Positions 38,212-46,656 of a DNA stretch of 64,000 nucleotides are shown here, one piece after another; positions within the stretch are counted from its first letter, which is position 1, and each line of letters begins with the position of its first letter. The translations under genes and the position numbers were made by a program. Under the pieces are notes generated by a model that ran no database searches, was not told the DNA's origin, and saw only the letters and a program-made list of their open reading frames with translations. This DNA comes from Streptomyces sp. AC550_RSS872 (GTDB lineage: Bacteria > Actinomycetota > Actinomycetes > Streptomycetales > Streptomycetaceae): contig NZ_JAGMUL010000024.1 of NCBI RefSeq assembly GCF_019049285.1, positions 1 through 64,000 on the forward strand, read 5' to 3'.

Positions 38212-39144
38212 TCAGAACCGCCCGTCCTGGCACCGGGCCACCCAGTCCGCCGCCGACACGAACTCCTCGTCCGATGTCCCGGCACGCGGCGGCTGCACCT
38301 CACCGGGCTTAAGGTCCGCGCGCGGATACGAGCCCAGGAAGCGCACCTCCAGACAGATCCGCTTGAGCCCCGTCAGCGCCTCGGCCACCCGGCGGTCGGA
38401 GATATGGCCCTCGGCGTCGATGCAGAAGCAGTAGTTGCCGATGCCTGCCCCGGTCGGCCGGGACTGGAGCAGCATCAGGTTGATGCCGCGCGTGGCGAAC
38501 TCGCCCAGGAGGTCGCGCAGCCCACCGGGATGGTCGTCGCGCTGCCACAGCACGACCGACGTCTTGTCCGCGCCGGTCGGCGCCGCGGGCCGGGCAGGCC
38601 TGCCCACCAGCACAAACCGCGTCTGGGCGTTCTCCGCGTCGTGGATCCCGGTCTCCAGCGCCTCAAGGCCGTACAGCGCGGCGGCGAACTCGCCCGCGAA
38701 GGCGGCGTCGTACTGGCCCTCCTGGACCAGACGTGCGGCGTCCGCGTTCGACGCGGCCGACTCCCAGTGGGCGTCCGGAAGGTTGTTCTTGAGCCAGTTG
38801 CGCACCTGCGGCTGGGCGGCCGGGTGTGCGGAGACCGTCTTGATGTCGGACAGCTTCGTGCCGGGCCGGACCAGCAGCGCGAAGGTGATCGACAGCAGCA
38901 CCTCGCGGTAGATCATCAACGGTGCGCCCGCGACCAGTTCGTCGAGCGTGGTCGTGATGCCGCCCTCGACGGAGTTCTCGATCGGCACGAACGCGGCCTC
39001 GGCCTCGCCGACGCGCACCGCGTCGAGCGCGGACTGCACGGACACGTACGGGATCAGCGCCCGGGTCGCGGCCTCGGGGAGGGTGTGCAGGGCGGCCTCG
39101 GTGAAGGTGCCCTCGGGGCCGAGATAGGCATAGCTCGCTGGCAT
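38212..39144 (-). CDS. pheA: Prephenate dehydratase
   Basis: 310-residue enzyme converting prephenate to phenylpyruvate. The catalytic domain (about 1-185) has YLGPEGTFTEAA, PIENSVEGGI and NADAARLV; the ACT domain (about 195-290) has the Phe-binding ESR-like region LLQSRPTGAGIGNYCF. No chorismate mutase domain is fused, as usual in actinobacteria. Feedback control by phenylalanine is expected from the ACT domain. Confidence 0.95.
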   Translation of the reverse strand: MPASYAYLGPEGTFTEAALHTLPEAATRALIPYVSVQSALDAVRVGEAEAAFVPIENSVEGGITTTLDELVAGAPLMIYREVLLSITFALLVRPGTKLSDIKTVSAHPAAQPQVRNWLKNNLPDAHWESAASNADAARLVQEGQYDAAFAGEFAAALYGLEALETGIHDAENAQTRFVLVGRPARPAAPTGADKTSVVLWQRDDHPGGLRDLLGEFATRGINLMLLQSRPTGAGIGNYCFCIDAEGHISDRRVAEALTGLKRICLEVRFLGSYPRADLKPGEVQPPRAGTSDEEFVSAADWVARCQDGRF

Positions 39145-39264
39145 GACCTCACCCTAATGGGCCTTGCGCGGGGCGGCGCACGCCTCTTGACCGCGAGCCA
39201 CTCCCGAGAGCGACCTCACCGCGCCGTACGCCTGTGCACCACCCGTACGACCCTCCCGTTACCG

Positions 39265-40575
39265 TCACCCCTCCAGCAACCCCTGCCCCACGTACCCCCC
39301 CTGCGCCGCCCCGCCCGGCACCGCGAACAGTCCGCTCGCCTCGTGGCGGATGTACTTCGACAGCGCGTCGCCCCGGTCGAGCTTGCGCTGGACGGTGACG
39401 AAGCCGCGCAGCGGGTCGGCCTGCCAGCAGATGAAGAGGAGCCCCGCGTCGGGGACGCCGTCCGCGTCGATGCCGTCGTGGTACGAGAACGGGCGCCGCA
39501 GCATCGCGGCACCGCCGTTCTGGTCGGGCCGGGTGATGCGGGCGTGCGCGTTGAGGGGGACGACCAGGTTCCCGGACCCGTCCGTCTTCTCCAGGTCCAT
39601 CTCGGTGGTCTCGGTGCCCCCGGACAGCGGTGCCCCGTCGGACTTGCGGCGGCCGATGACGTCCTCCTGTTCCTTGACCGAGAGCTGCTCCCAGTCGTCG
39701 AGGAGCATGCGGATACGGCGTACGACGGCGTAGGAGCCGCCCGCCATCCAGGCGGGGTCCTTCGAGCCGGACTCCGGCACGAAGATCCGCTCGTCGAAGT
39801 CGGACTCCGTCGGCTTCGGATTGCGTGTGCCATCCATCTGGCCCATCAGGTTGCGCGCCGTCATCGGGTGTGCGGTGGCGCCCGGCGACCGGTTGAAGCC
39901 GTTCATCTGCCACCGCACCCTGGCGGCGCTGCCCGCGTCCTTCTGGATCGCGCGTAGGGCGTGGAAGGCGACCAGGGCGTCGTTCGCGCCGATCTGCACC
40001 CACAGGTCGCCGTTGCTGCGTGCCTTGTCGAGCTGGTCGGAGGAGAAGTCGGGCAGCGGGTCCAGGGAGACCGGCCGCTGTTTCTCCAGGCCCGTCCGTG
40101 CGAAGAAGCTGTGCCCGAAGCCGAAGGTGATCGTCAGCGACGACGGCCCGGCGTCCCGGGCGACATCCGTGTCGTCCTGCTGCGCCGCCTCGCCCGCCAT
40201 CAGCCGCCGAGCAGTCTCCGACCAGCGGCGCAGCAACGCCGCCGCTTCCTTGCGGCCCGCGCCCGCCGCCAGGTCGAAGGCGACCACGTGACCGCGCGCC
40301 TGAAGGCCCTGGAGGATGCCGGGCTGATGTTTCCCGTGAAACATCACCTGATCGGCGCCCACCGAGGTGAGCGGCGTCGCCTCGGCCGGCCGGCCGGCGT
40401 ATCCCACGGTCGCGCCGGCCGCACCGAGCACCAGACCGGTCGCACCGGCGGTCCCGAGCAGCCGTCGCCGCGAAAGCGTTCCAGGCGCGTGCCCGGAAAC
40501 GCCGCCATTAAGTGCCGTTTCGGCAGAGGCGGGGGTCTCGGGGGTACGGGCCTCCGGAATGGACTGGTCAGCCAT
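39265..40575 (-). CDS. dtpA: Tat-exported dye-decolourising haem peroxidase (DtpA/EfeB type)
   Basis: 436-residue DyP-type peroxidase. A twin-arginine signal (SRRRLLGTAG, residues 35-44) shows export in folded form. The DyP signature GQMDGTRNP (about 245-253) is present. The neighbouring CopCD, ECuC and Sco genes match the S. lividans locus where DtpA works in extracellular copper trafficking to the radical oxidase GlxA; an EfeB role in iron uptake is less likely as no efeU/efeO is present. The start has a weak ribosome site. A parS-like site lies near the 5' end of the coding region. Confidence 0.93.
   Translation of the reverse strand: MADQSIPEARTPETPASAETALNGGVSGHAPGTLSRRRLLGTAGATGLVLGAAGATVGYAGRPAEATPLTSVGADQVMFHGKHQPGILQGLQARGHVVAFDLAAGAGRKEAAALLRRWSETARRLMAGEAAQQDDTDVARDAGPSSLTITFGFGHSFFARTGLEKQRPVSLDPLPDFSSDQLDKARSNGDLWVQIGANDALVAFHALRAIQKDAGSAARVRWQMNGFNRSPGATAHPMTARNLMGQMDGTRNPKPTESDFDERIFVPESGSKDPAWMAGGSYAVVRRIRMLLDDWEQLSVKEQEDVIGRRKSDGAPLSGGTETTEMDLEKTDGSGNLVVPLNAHARITRPDQNGGAAMLRRPFSYHDGIDADGVPDAGLLFICWQADPLRGFVTVQRKLDRGDALSKYIRHEASGLFAVPGGAAQGGYVGQGLLEG
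40329..40342. promoter_or_regulatory. parS-like site (1 mismatch)
   Basis: GTTTCCCGTGAAAC, one change from parS, within dtpA where it encodes part of MFHGKH. Confidence 0.4.
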
Positions 40576-40583
40576 GGTGAGGT

Positions 40584-42545
40584 TCAGCCGATCTGCGCGT
40601 TCTTGGAGACAGTGGTCTGGTCGATGTCGGAGGTCCGCACGGTCACGGCGATCTTCCACTCGCCGGCCATGGGGATCTGCACTCCGCTCGCCGACCAGTG
40701 TCCGGTGGAGATGTGGTCGGGGACGACGGGCAGCGGCCCGATGTCCTGGGACTCCAGGGTGAAGGCGACCTTCACCTCGGGGATGTCGAAGGCACGGCCG
40801 TTGGGCCGTTGCACATAGACGTGCATCTCGTTGCCGCCCACGCGCGCGGGATCGAGGTCGATCCGTACGACGCCCTTGCCGTCCTGGCCACCGGTGTCGA
40901 AGGACATGTCCAGGGTCAGCGCCCCGGCCGAGGCGGCCTCGGCGGACGAGGCGGACGTGGCAGCCCTGGCCTCCTCCTCCGTACGCCCCGGTTCGGTCGA
41001 CGTCAGCATCGTGGTGACGGCGAGCAGGACGACGGCGACGCCCGCCTCGGCGAGCACCGAGCGGCGCAGCCCGAAGCGGTTCGGGTCGGCGTCCCGCTGC
41101 TGCTTCTGCCGTGCCGTGTCGATCGCGGCCTGCTGCCGGGCGAGCTGGGTGGCGCGCTGTGAGCCACCGCCCTTGGACGCGCCGCCCTTCTTGCCGCCGG
41201 CCGAGGCGGAGGCGGGGGAGGCGGTCGCGGACGCGGAGGTACCGACCCGGGCAGTCGCGTGCTCGTTGTCGCCCTCGACTGCCGCGTCTCCGTTCTCGGC
41301 CAGCCGCCCCGTCCAGCGCCGGGAGATCCATGCGATGCCCACCAGCACCACCACGAGCCCGATCTTGACCAGCAGCAACTGCCCGTATCGCGTGCCGGTG
41401 AACGCCGACCACGACCCGAGCTGGCGCCACGACTGGTAGATCCCGGTCGCGACCAGCGCGAGCACGCTGCCGAAGGCGACGCGCGAGAAGCGTCGTACGG
41501 CGGACGACCCGAGCGGAGTGTCGGCGGGCGCCCGGTAGAGGGCGACGAGAAGTGCGGCGAGCCCGCCGAGCCAGCCGGCGACGGCCAGCAGGTGGACGAT
41601 GTCGACCGGCATCGCGATCCCGGCCTGGAGCCCGGTCGAGGCGTGCTCGGACATCGCCCAGCTCGCCGCGAGCCCCGCCGCGACCACGGTCCCGCCGATG
41701 GCGAGCCCGAAGCTGAGGTCCCGCTTCTCGTCGTCCTCCCGCTTGTCGTACGCCCCGAAGAGCACGGCGATGAACAGGGCCGCCGCGGCCAGCAGCAGCA
41801 GTCGGGACACCAGCGCGGCACCCGTCTTGGTCTGGAGGACCTGCCCCAGCAGCTCCAGATCGAAGACGTCTTGGACCTTCCCGGTGCTGGTGTACGAGCC
41901 GCGCAGGAGCAGCAGTCCGAGTGTGGCGGCGGTCAGGGCCAGCCAGCCGGAGACGACGAGCCGCTGCAAGGCCCGCACACCCGACCCGCGCTGCCAGCAG
42001 GCGAGCACGAAGGCGGCGCCGCCGACCATGACGATGAAGCCGGCGTACGACACGTACCGGCCGAAGCCGTAGAGCGCGCCGACGATCCCGCCGCCCGCGG
42101 TCTGGCCGGAGAGGGAGACGGTGGTCTGGGAGGGCGCGCCGATGGAGAAGGTGTAGGCGCCGGCGACGGGATGGCTGTCCTCGGACACCACCTGGTAGGT
42201 GACGGTGTACGTGCCGTCGGGCAGGCCGCTGTGGAGTTTCACGGCGTACGTCGTGCCGCTGAGGTTGGCCGGGTCGCCGCGGTCGATGCGCTTGCCCTTG
42301 GGGTCGAGCACGCGCAGGGAGTCGTCGGACAGGGCGACCTTCTCGGAGAAGGTCAGTGAGACCTGCGTCGGCGCCTTGTCGACCACCGCCCCCTGCTGGG
42401 GGTCGCTGCCGGTCAGCGCGGCGTGCGCGGAGACCGGCCCGGCACCGGCCAGAAGCAGACCAGTGGCGGCCAGGAGCAGCAGCACCAGGATCCGGACGCT
42501 CGGGAGTACCCGGGGCCGGACACGGGGGGCGATGGTCTGGGTCAA
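40584..42545 (-). CDS. CopC-CopD fusion copper protein
   Basis: 653-residue membrane protein. After a signal peptide cleaved at ...GPVSA, the mature protein would begin with His41 (HAALTGSDP), the CopC copper ligand; SEDSHPVAGAY supplies a further His. Eight or so transmembrane helices of CopD follow (about 155-430). A Ser/Ala/Gly-rich linker leads to an extra helix and an extracytoplasmic C-terminal domain (about 540-653). It lies between ecuC and dtpA on the same strand, nine bases from dtpA. Confidence 0.92.
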   Translation of the reverse strand: MTQTIAPRVRPRVLPSVRILVLLLLAATGLLLAGAGPVSAHAALTGSDPQQGAVVDKAPTQVSLTFSEKVALSDDSLRVLDPKGKRIDRGDPANLSGTTYAVKLHSGLPDGTYTVTYQVVSEDSHPVAGAYTFSIGAPSQTTVSLSGQTAGGGIVGALYGFGRYVSYAGFIVMVGGAAFVLACWQRGSGVRALQRLVVSGWLALTAATLGLLLLRGSYTSTGKVQDVFDLELLGQVLQTKTGAALVSRLLLLAAAALFIAVLFGAYDKREDDEKRDLSFGLAIGGTVVAAGLAASWAMSEHASTGLQAGIAMPVDIVHLLAVAGWLGGLAALLVALYRAPADTPLGSSAVRRFSRVAFGSVLALVATGIYQSWRQLGSWSAFTGTRYGQLLLVKIGLVVVLVGIAWISRRWTGRLAENGDAAVEGDNEHATARVGTSASATASPASASAGGKKGGASKGGGSQRATQLARQQAAIDTARQKQQRDADPNRFGLRRSVLAEAGVAVVLLAVTTMLTSTEPGRTEEEARAATSASSAEAASAGALTLDMSFDTGGQDGKGVVRIDLDPARVGGNEMHVYVQRPNGRAFDIPEVKVAFTLESQDIGPLPVVPDHISTGHWSASGVQIPMAGEWKIAVTVRTSDIDQTTVSKNAQIG

Positions 42546-42558
42546 GGCGATCTCTCCC

Positions 42559-43017
42559 TCAGTGTCCGGTCTTCGGGCTGTACGTCGCCGACTTCACCGG
42601 CATCTCGACCGTGACCGTGCCGGACTCGGCGAAGTGGAGCTTCACGGTCACCTTCTCGCCCTGTTCGGGCTTGCGCTTCAGCTTTTCGAACATCAGATGG
42701 CTGCCGCCGCTCTTGAAGACGAGTTGACCGTGGGCGGGGACGGCGAGGTCCGTGGCCTCCTGCATCGACGAACCGACGGTCTCGTGGGCGGTCACCTCGC
42801 CGACGTCGCTGGTGACCGAGGTCAACTCGTCCTTCGTACCGCCCTTGTTGGTGACCGTCAGGAAGCCGGCCGCCATGGAGTCGGAGACGGGCTGCGGCAT
42901 ATAGGCGTCGCTGACGGACAGTTCCGCCTTGGAGTCGGCCGGGGAGTCCTCGGAACCGCAGCCTGCCAGGACGAGGGCTCCGGCCAGCACCACGGTCACC
43001 GGGGCGAACCGCCTCAC
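42559..43017 (-). CDS. Extracytoplasmic copper chaperone ECuC (PCuAC family)
   Basis: 152-residue lipoprotein with lipobox LVLAGCG. The PCuAC Cu(I) motif is present: His in AHETVGSSM with its Met, and SHLMFEKL further on. It delivers copper to Sco or oxidase sites. The GTG start overlaps the sco stop (GTGA). Confidence 0.92.
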   Translation of the reverse strand: MRRFAPVTVVLAGALVLAGCGSEDSPADSKAELSVSDAYMPQPVSDSMAAGFLTVTNKGGTKDELTSVTSDVGEVTAHETVGSSMQEATDLAVPAHGQLVFKSGGSHLMFEKLKRKPEQGEKVTVKLHFAESGTVTVEMPVKSATYSPKTGH

Positions 43018-43691
43018 GGCTTTGCCCCCTTGATGAGCTTGGGGAGGTCCTTGGTGTAGTCGTCGACGGTCGCGTCCTCGGTGTACAGGACATACCCGGC
43101 GTCGGTCTTCGGCGAGAACGCGACGACCTGGGTGCCGTGGGTGGAGACCATCTTGCCGTTCTTGTCCTTGTGCGGCGGCTCGATGGAGATGCCGAGGGTG
43201 CGGGCGCCGGCCTGGATGGTGTCGAAGTCGCCGGTCAGACCCACGACCTGCGGATCGATGCCCTTGAGCCACTTGCCGAGCGCGGGCGCGGTGTCGCGCT
43301 CCGGGTCGGTCGTGACGAACACCACGCTCAGCTTGTCCTGTTCGGCCTTGGGCAGCTGCTTCTTGGCGACGGCGATGTTGTTCATCGTCAGCGGGCAGAC
43401 GTCGGGGCAGTTGGTGTAGCCGAAGTAGATCAGCGTCGGCCTGCCCTCGGTCTCCTTGCGGAGGTCGTACTTCTTGCCGTTCGTGTCGGAGAGGACCAGG
43501 TCCGGCTTCTCGAACGGCTTGTCGAGGACGATGGCGGCCTTGTCCGAGCCGGCCTCCTCGGAGACCACGGTCACGGGCGAGGCGCTGTCGTCACCGTTGC
43601 CGCAGGCGGACAGGGTCAGGGTGGCGGCGGCGAACAGCGCGGCCGCCGCGAAGGTCTTCTTACGCATGGTCTTCCGCGCGGTCTTACGCAT
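43014..43691 (-). CDS. sco: Sco-family copper chaperone/thiol protein
   Basis: 225-residue lipoprotein (lipobox LTLSACG). The thioredoxin-like domain has CxxxC in NCPDVCP and the distal copper His in STHGTQVV. It matures the CuA site of cytochrome c oxidase and, in Streptomyces, also supports copper supply to DtpA/GlxA. Start 43691 (MRKTARKTM) or 43667 (MRKKTFAAAA, preceded by GGAAG); the second has the better ribosome site. Confidence 0.92.
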   Translation of the reverse strand: MRKTARKTMRKKTFAAAALFAAATLTLSACGNGDDSASPVTVVSEEAGSDKAAIVLDKPFEKPDLVLSDTNGKKYDLRKETEGRPTLIYFGYTNCPDVCPLTMNNIAVAKKQLPKAEQDKLSVVFVTTDPERDTAPALGKWLKGIDPQVVGLTGDFDTIQAGARTLGISIEPPHKDKNGKMVSTHGTQVVAFSPKTDAGYVLYTEDATVDDYTKDLPKLIKGAKP

Positions 43692-43789
43692 GGCAGTTCT
43701 TCTTACGCATAGAAAAAACGTCCCAGTGGTGAGTGCTCCGGCGCGCACCGGGGATGTGCCCCGGCGCGCGCCGTGAACCGGAGGGGCCG

Positions 43790-44530
43790 TCAGGCCTCGG
43801 TGCGCCGACGGCCGGCGAGCACGCCGTACGCCACGCCCAGGGCGCCGACGACGATGCCGACGACGCCCAGGACGCGGGCGGTCGTGTCGCTGCTGTCGGC
43901 AGGTTTCGCGGCCTCGGTCTTCGCGGCGGCGGCCTCGGCGTCGTCGGAGTCGGCGGCCTTGTCGGATGAGGACGACGAGCCGTGGTGGTCGTCCTGGGCG
44001 GCGGACAGCGTGAGTACCGGCGCCGGGTTCTCGGGCTCCTCCTGGCCCTCCTGCGGCACCTCGATCCAGCGGACGACCTCCTTGTTGGAGTACGTCTGGA
44101 TCGCCTTGAAGACGAGTTCGTCGGCGTCCTCGGGGAGCTGGCCGATGGAGACCGGGAACTTCTGGAAGAAGCCGGGCTCGATGCCCTTGCCGTCCGCGGT
44201 CCAGGTGACCTTGGTGACGGCCTCCGTGATCTTCTTCCCGTGCATCTCCAGCGGCTTGTCCAGCGTGGACTTGGTGACCTCGGGCTTCCAACCGGGAACG
44301 GGCTGCGGCATCACGGAGGCCAGCGGGTGGTCGGTCGGGAACGTGACCTCGAGCTTGGTGGTCGACGCGTTGTCGCGCTCGTTGGGCACCTTGAAGTCGA
44401 CGACCGCGTAACCGCCCTTGGCGGCGGTGCCCTCCGGCTGCACGCTGACGTGGGCGAAGGCGGGGGCGGAGAGGGCGAGCACGGCCGTGCCGGCGAGGGC
44501 GCCGGCGGCGGCGAGACGAGAGGCCTTCAT
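43790..44530 (-). CDS. YcnI/DUF1775 copper-associated protein
   Basis: 246-residue exported protein. A signal peptide ends ...APAFA, leaving His as the mature N-terminus (HVSVQPEG), as in copper-binding YcnI. The DUF1775 domain (about 29-175) is followed by an acidic/Ser-rich linker, one transmembrane helix and a short GRRRTEA tail, so it is membrane-anchored outside the cell. It is 98 bases upstream of sco on the same strand, the probable head of the copper cluster. ATG at 44530, GGAG upstream. Confidence 0.9.
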   Translation of the reverse strand: MKASRLAAAGALAGTAVLALSAPAFAHVSVQPEGTAAKGGYAVVDFKVPNERDNASTTKLEVTFPTDHPLASVMPQPVPGWKPEVTKSTLDKPLEMHGKKITEAVTKVTWTADGKGIEPGFFQKFPVSIGQLPEDADELVFKAIQTYSNKEVVRWIEVPQEGQEEPENPAPVLTLSAAQDDHHGSSSSSDKAADSDDAEAAAAKTEAAKPADSSDTTARVLGVVGIVVGALGVAYGVLAGRRRTEA

Positions 44531-44722
44531 TCGGAGCACTCCACTGTGAGTGAGATTCGGATTCCGGTGGTGAAGAGGAGTACGCGTGCGTGGGGTGCCC
44601 GATCAGGCGGGAACGACGGAAACGACGGCAATGAGTCGTCCCTCGATCGAAACACGGGCACGCGCGCGTGCCGCACGACGGCGGCCCTCAGCCCACGTCA
44701 GTGGAGTGGCGGTCGCGCCGTG

Positions 44723-45583
44723 TCAGGCGGCGAGGGTGAGCGCGGTGGCCGGCGGGCCGCGCCTGATCACCGTGTGCTGGAGGGCGACGGTGCGGGGCGT
44801 GGGGCGCGCGAGTGACTCGGTGCGCAGGAAGCGCGGGCCCGCTTCGGGCGCGCCCGGCAGCCCGGCACGCAGGGCGCGCACCAGCGCGAGCGCCCCGCGC
44901 AGGGAACGTACGAAGGCCCCCTCGGCGACCGAATGCGCCGACAGCGTGGACATCTCGGCGATCCGCAGCAGGGCCAGATCCCCGCGGCGCAGCAGCCACC
45001 CCGCGACAACCGCCGCGAGGACGTGGGCGAGCAGCATCGGCAGGGACGGCAGCAGTGAGACGGAGGCGGCGGAGGAGTCGGCGGCGACGGACATGGCGTC
45101 CGTCGACCGGTGCGAGACATGCACCCCAGCCCCTGTGCCCGTCCCCGTGCCGATCCGCGCCTCGGTGAGGATCCGCTGGGCCTGGGCCGGGCTGATCGCC
45201 GCCGCGGCGGTCCCGCACAGGAGCCGCGCGGCCTGTTCGACCAGGGCGGCGTCCGAGGCGGATGCGGAGGAGGCGACGGACGCGGAGGCGGCACCGGCAA
45301 TCGCCCCGTGCTGCCCGAGCCCGAACAGCGTATGCAGAACGGTCTGCCCGGCCGCGAGCAGCGCGGCTATCCCGGGCAGCGAGCGTTCGCGACCCGTGAA
45401 CGGCACCGTGACCAGCAGGATCCCCAGGAACCCCGCGCCCAGCGTCCACAGCGGGATCCTGGCGCAGGAGCCCAGCACATGCCCGACCCCGGCCAGCACG
45501 ACGCAGACCGCGGCGAACACCGCGGCCCGCAGTATCCGGAGATCACGTCCGGAGCGCGTCGTGCGCGGGTGGGGGGCACTCAT
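44723..45583 (-). CDS. Hypothetical membrane protein of the copper cluster
   Basis: 286-residue Ala/Leu-rich protein with about five hydrophobic segments (about 20-38, 43-60, 67-85, 175-195 among them) and a long Ser/Ala-rich extracellular loop. No His/Met copper motif is obvious. Same strand and about 190 bases upstream of ycnI; function unknown. Confidence 0.75.
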   Translation of the reverse strand: MSAPHPRTTRSGRDLRILRAAVFAAVCVVLAGVGHVLGSCARIPLWTLGAGFLGILLVTVPFTGRERSLPGIAALLAAGQTVLHTLFGLGQHGAIAGAASASVASSASASDAALVEQAARLLCGTAAAAISPAQAQRILTEARIGTGTGTGAGVHVSHRSTDAMSVAADSSAASVSLLPSLPMLLAHVLAAVVAGWLLRRGDLALLRIAEMSTLSAHSVAEGAFVRSLRGALALVRALRAGLPGAPEAGPRFLRTESLARPTPRTVALQHTVIRRGPPATALTLAA

Positions 45584-45841
45584 GGCGGGCTCATCATCGC
45601 ACTGGCCTCATGGCCGCCATACGGCAGGTCCGCAAGATGACATACGGGCGGTTGGGGACGTACGGGGCATAGGGGTTGTACGACCGGAAGATCACCTTCT
45701 GGTGTGGCCCGGCCCCACATACACCGATTCCCTCGTAGATGCATCGACCATATGGGCGGCATCACGTCAATGATGTGCTTACAGCCGGGCACTCGCGGCA
45801 ATACGTAACGGTATGTCGAGCCGCAGCCAGGAGGCTGGAGC

Positions 45842-46291
45842 ATGAGCATCTGGTGGTCACTCCATCTGCGGCGGGAAGCCGCGAGCGTGCCGCTCGCCCG
45901 GCGGTTGCTGATCGGCACCATGGAGACCGCGGGCGTCGACCCCGATGTGTCCTACGACCTCTCCGTCGCCCTCAGCGAAGCCTGCGCCAACGCCGTCGAG
46001 CACGGCGGGGACACCACGCCCGACGGCTCCCCACCGGCGTACCGCGTCACGGCGTACCTGGACGGCGAGAAGTGCCACATCGAGGTCACCGACTCGGGCC
46101 CCGGGTTCACCGCACCCCACCGGCCGCCCCGCCCGGCGAACTCTGACGCCGAGCACGGCCGGGGGCTCTGTCTCATCCAGGAACTCGCCGACCACGTCTC
46201 GATCGGCAACAAGCCGGGCCGGAGCGGTGCGGTGGTGAGCTTCGACAAGATCCTCAAGTGGAAGAAGGACCCGTCACTGATGGCGGTGTAG
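45842..46291 (+). CDS. GHKL ATPase, RsbW-like anti-sigma factor or kinase
   Basis: 149-residue single-domain HATPase. N box ALSEACANAVEHG, G1 box VTDSGPGF and G2 region EHGRGLCLIQ are present. Such proteins in Streptomyces act in partner-switching control of sigma factors. No sigma or anti-anti-sigma gene is adjacent, but a SpoIIE-type phosphatase lies 2 kb away. GGAGG nine bases before ATG. Confidence 0.88.
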   Translation: MSIWWSLHLRREAASVPLARRLLIGTMETAGVDPDVSYDLSVALSEACANAVEHGGDTTPDGSPPAYRVTAYLDGEKCHIEVTDSGPGFTAPHRPPRPANSDAEHGRGLCLIQELADHVSIGNKPGRSGAVVSFDKILKWKKDPSLMAV

Positions 46292-46656
46292 CGCCGACGG
46301 CACGGTCGTGGTCGTGGTCCTGCCGGTGTTGGCCAAGGCCGCCTGGTAACCGGCGACGGCGAGCCCGTCCGCCGCGAACCGTGCCGCCGGTCACCGCGAT
46401 GGCGCGGCGCCGCCGGAGCGCGGGGCGAGGGAAGGGCCGGATTCCCGCACGTACGCCGGGCATTGGCTCCGGGACACCGAACTGCTCTGCACGGCGGCAA
46501 AGGCAGGCGCGGCGGCCTTGGCTTCGCTCGACACCGACCTGCACGCACGCGCGTGGAGCGCGAGAGGCAGCGCGGGCCTACTGGCGGGAGCCACATGCGG
46601 CCCGCAGCCCGCAACGATGGCCGGACACCCCTTCGGTATCCGGCCATCAACCAACG
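46292..46656. other. Gene-free region, possible gene remnant
   Basis: About 365 bases between convergent genes. Frames on both strands give Ala/Arg-rich peptides. The plus-strand stretch around 46440-46560 reads RIPARTYAGHWLRDTELLCTAAK-type sequence but has no start or stop fitting a gene. No clear terminator hairpin was seen. Confidence 0.4.
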
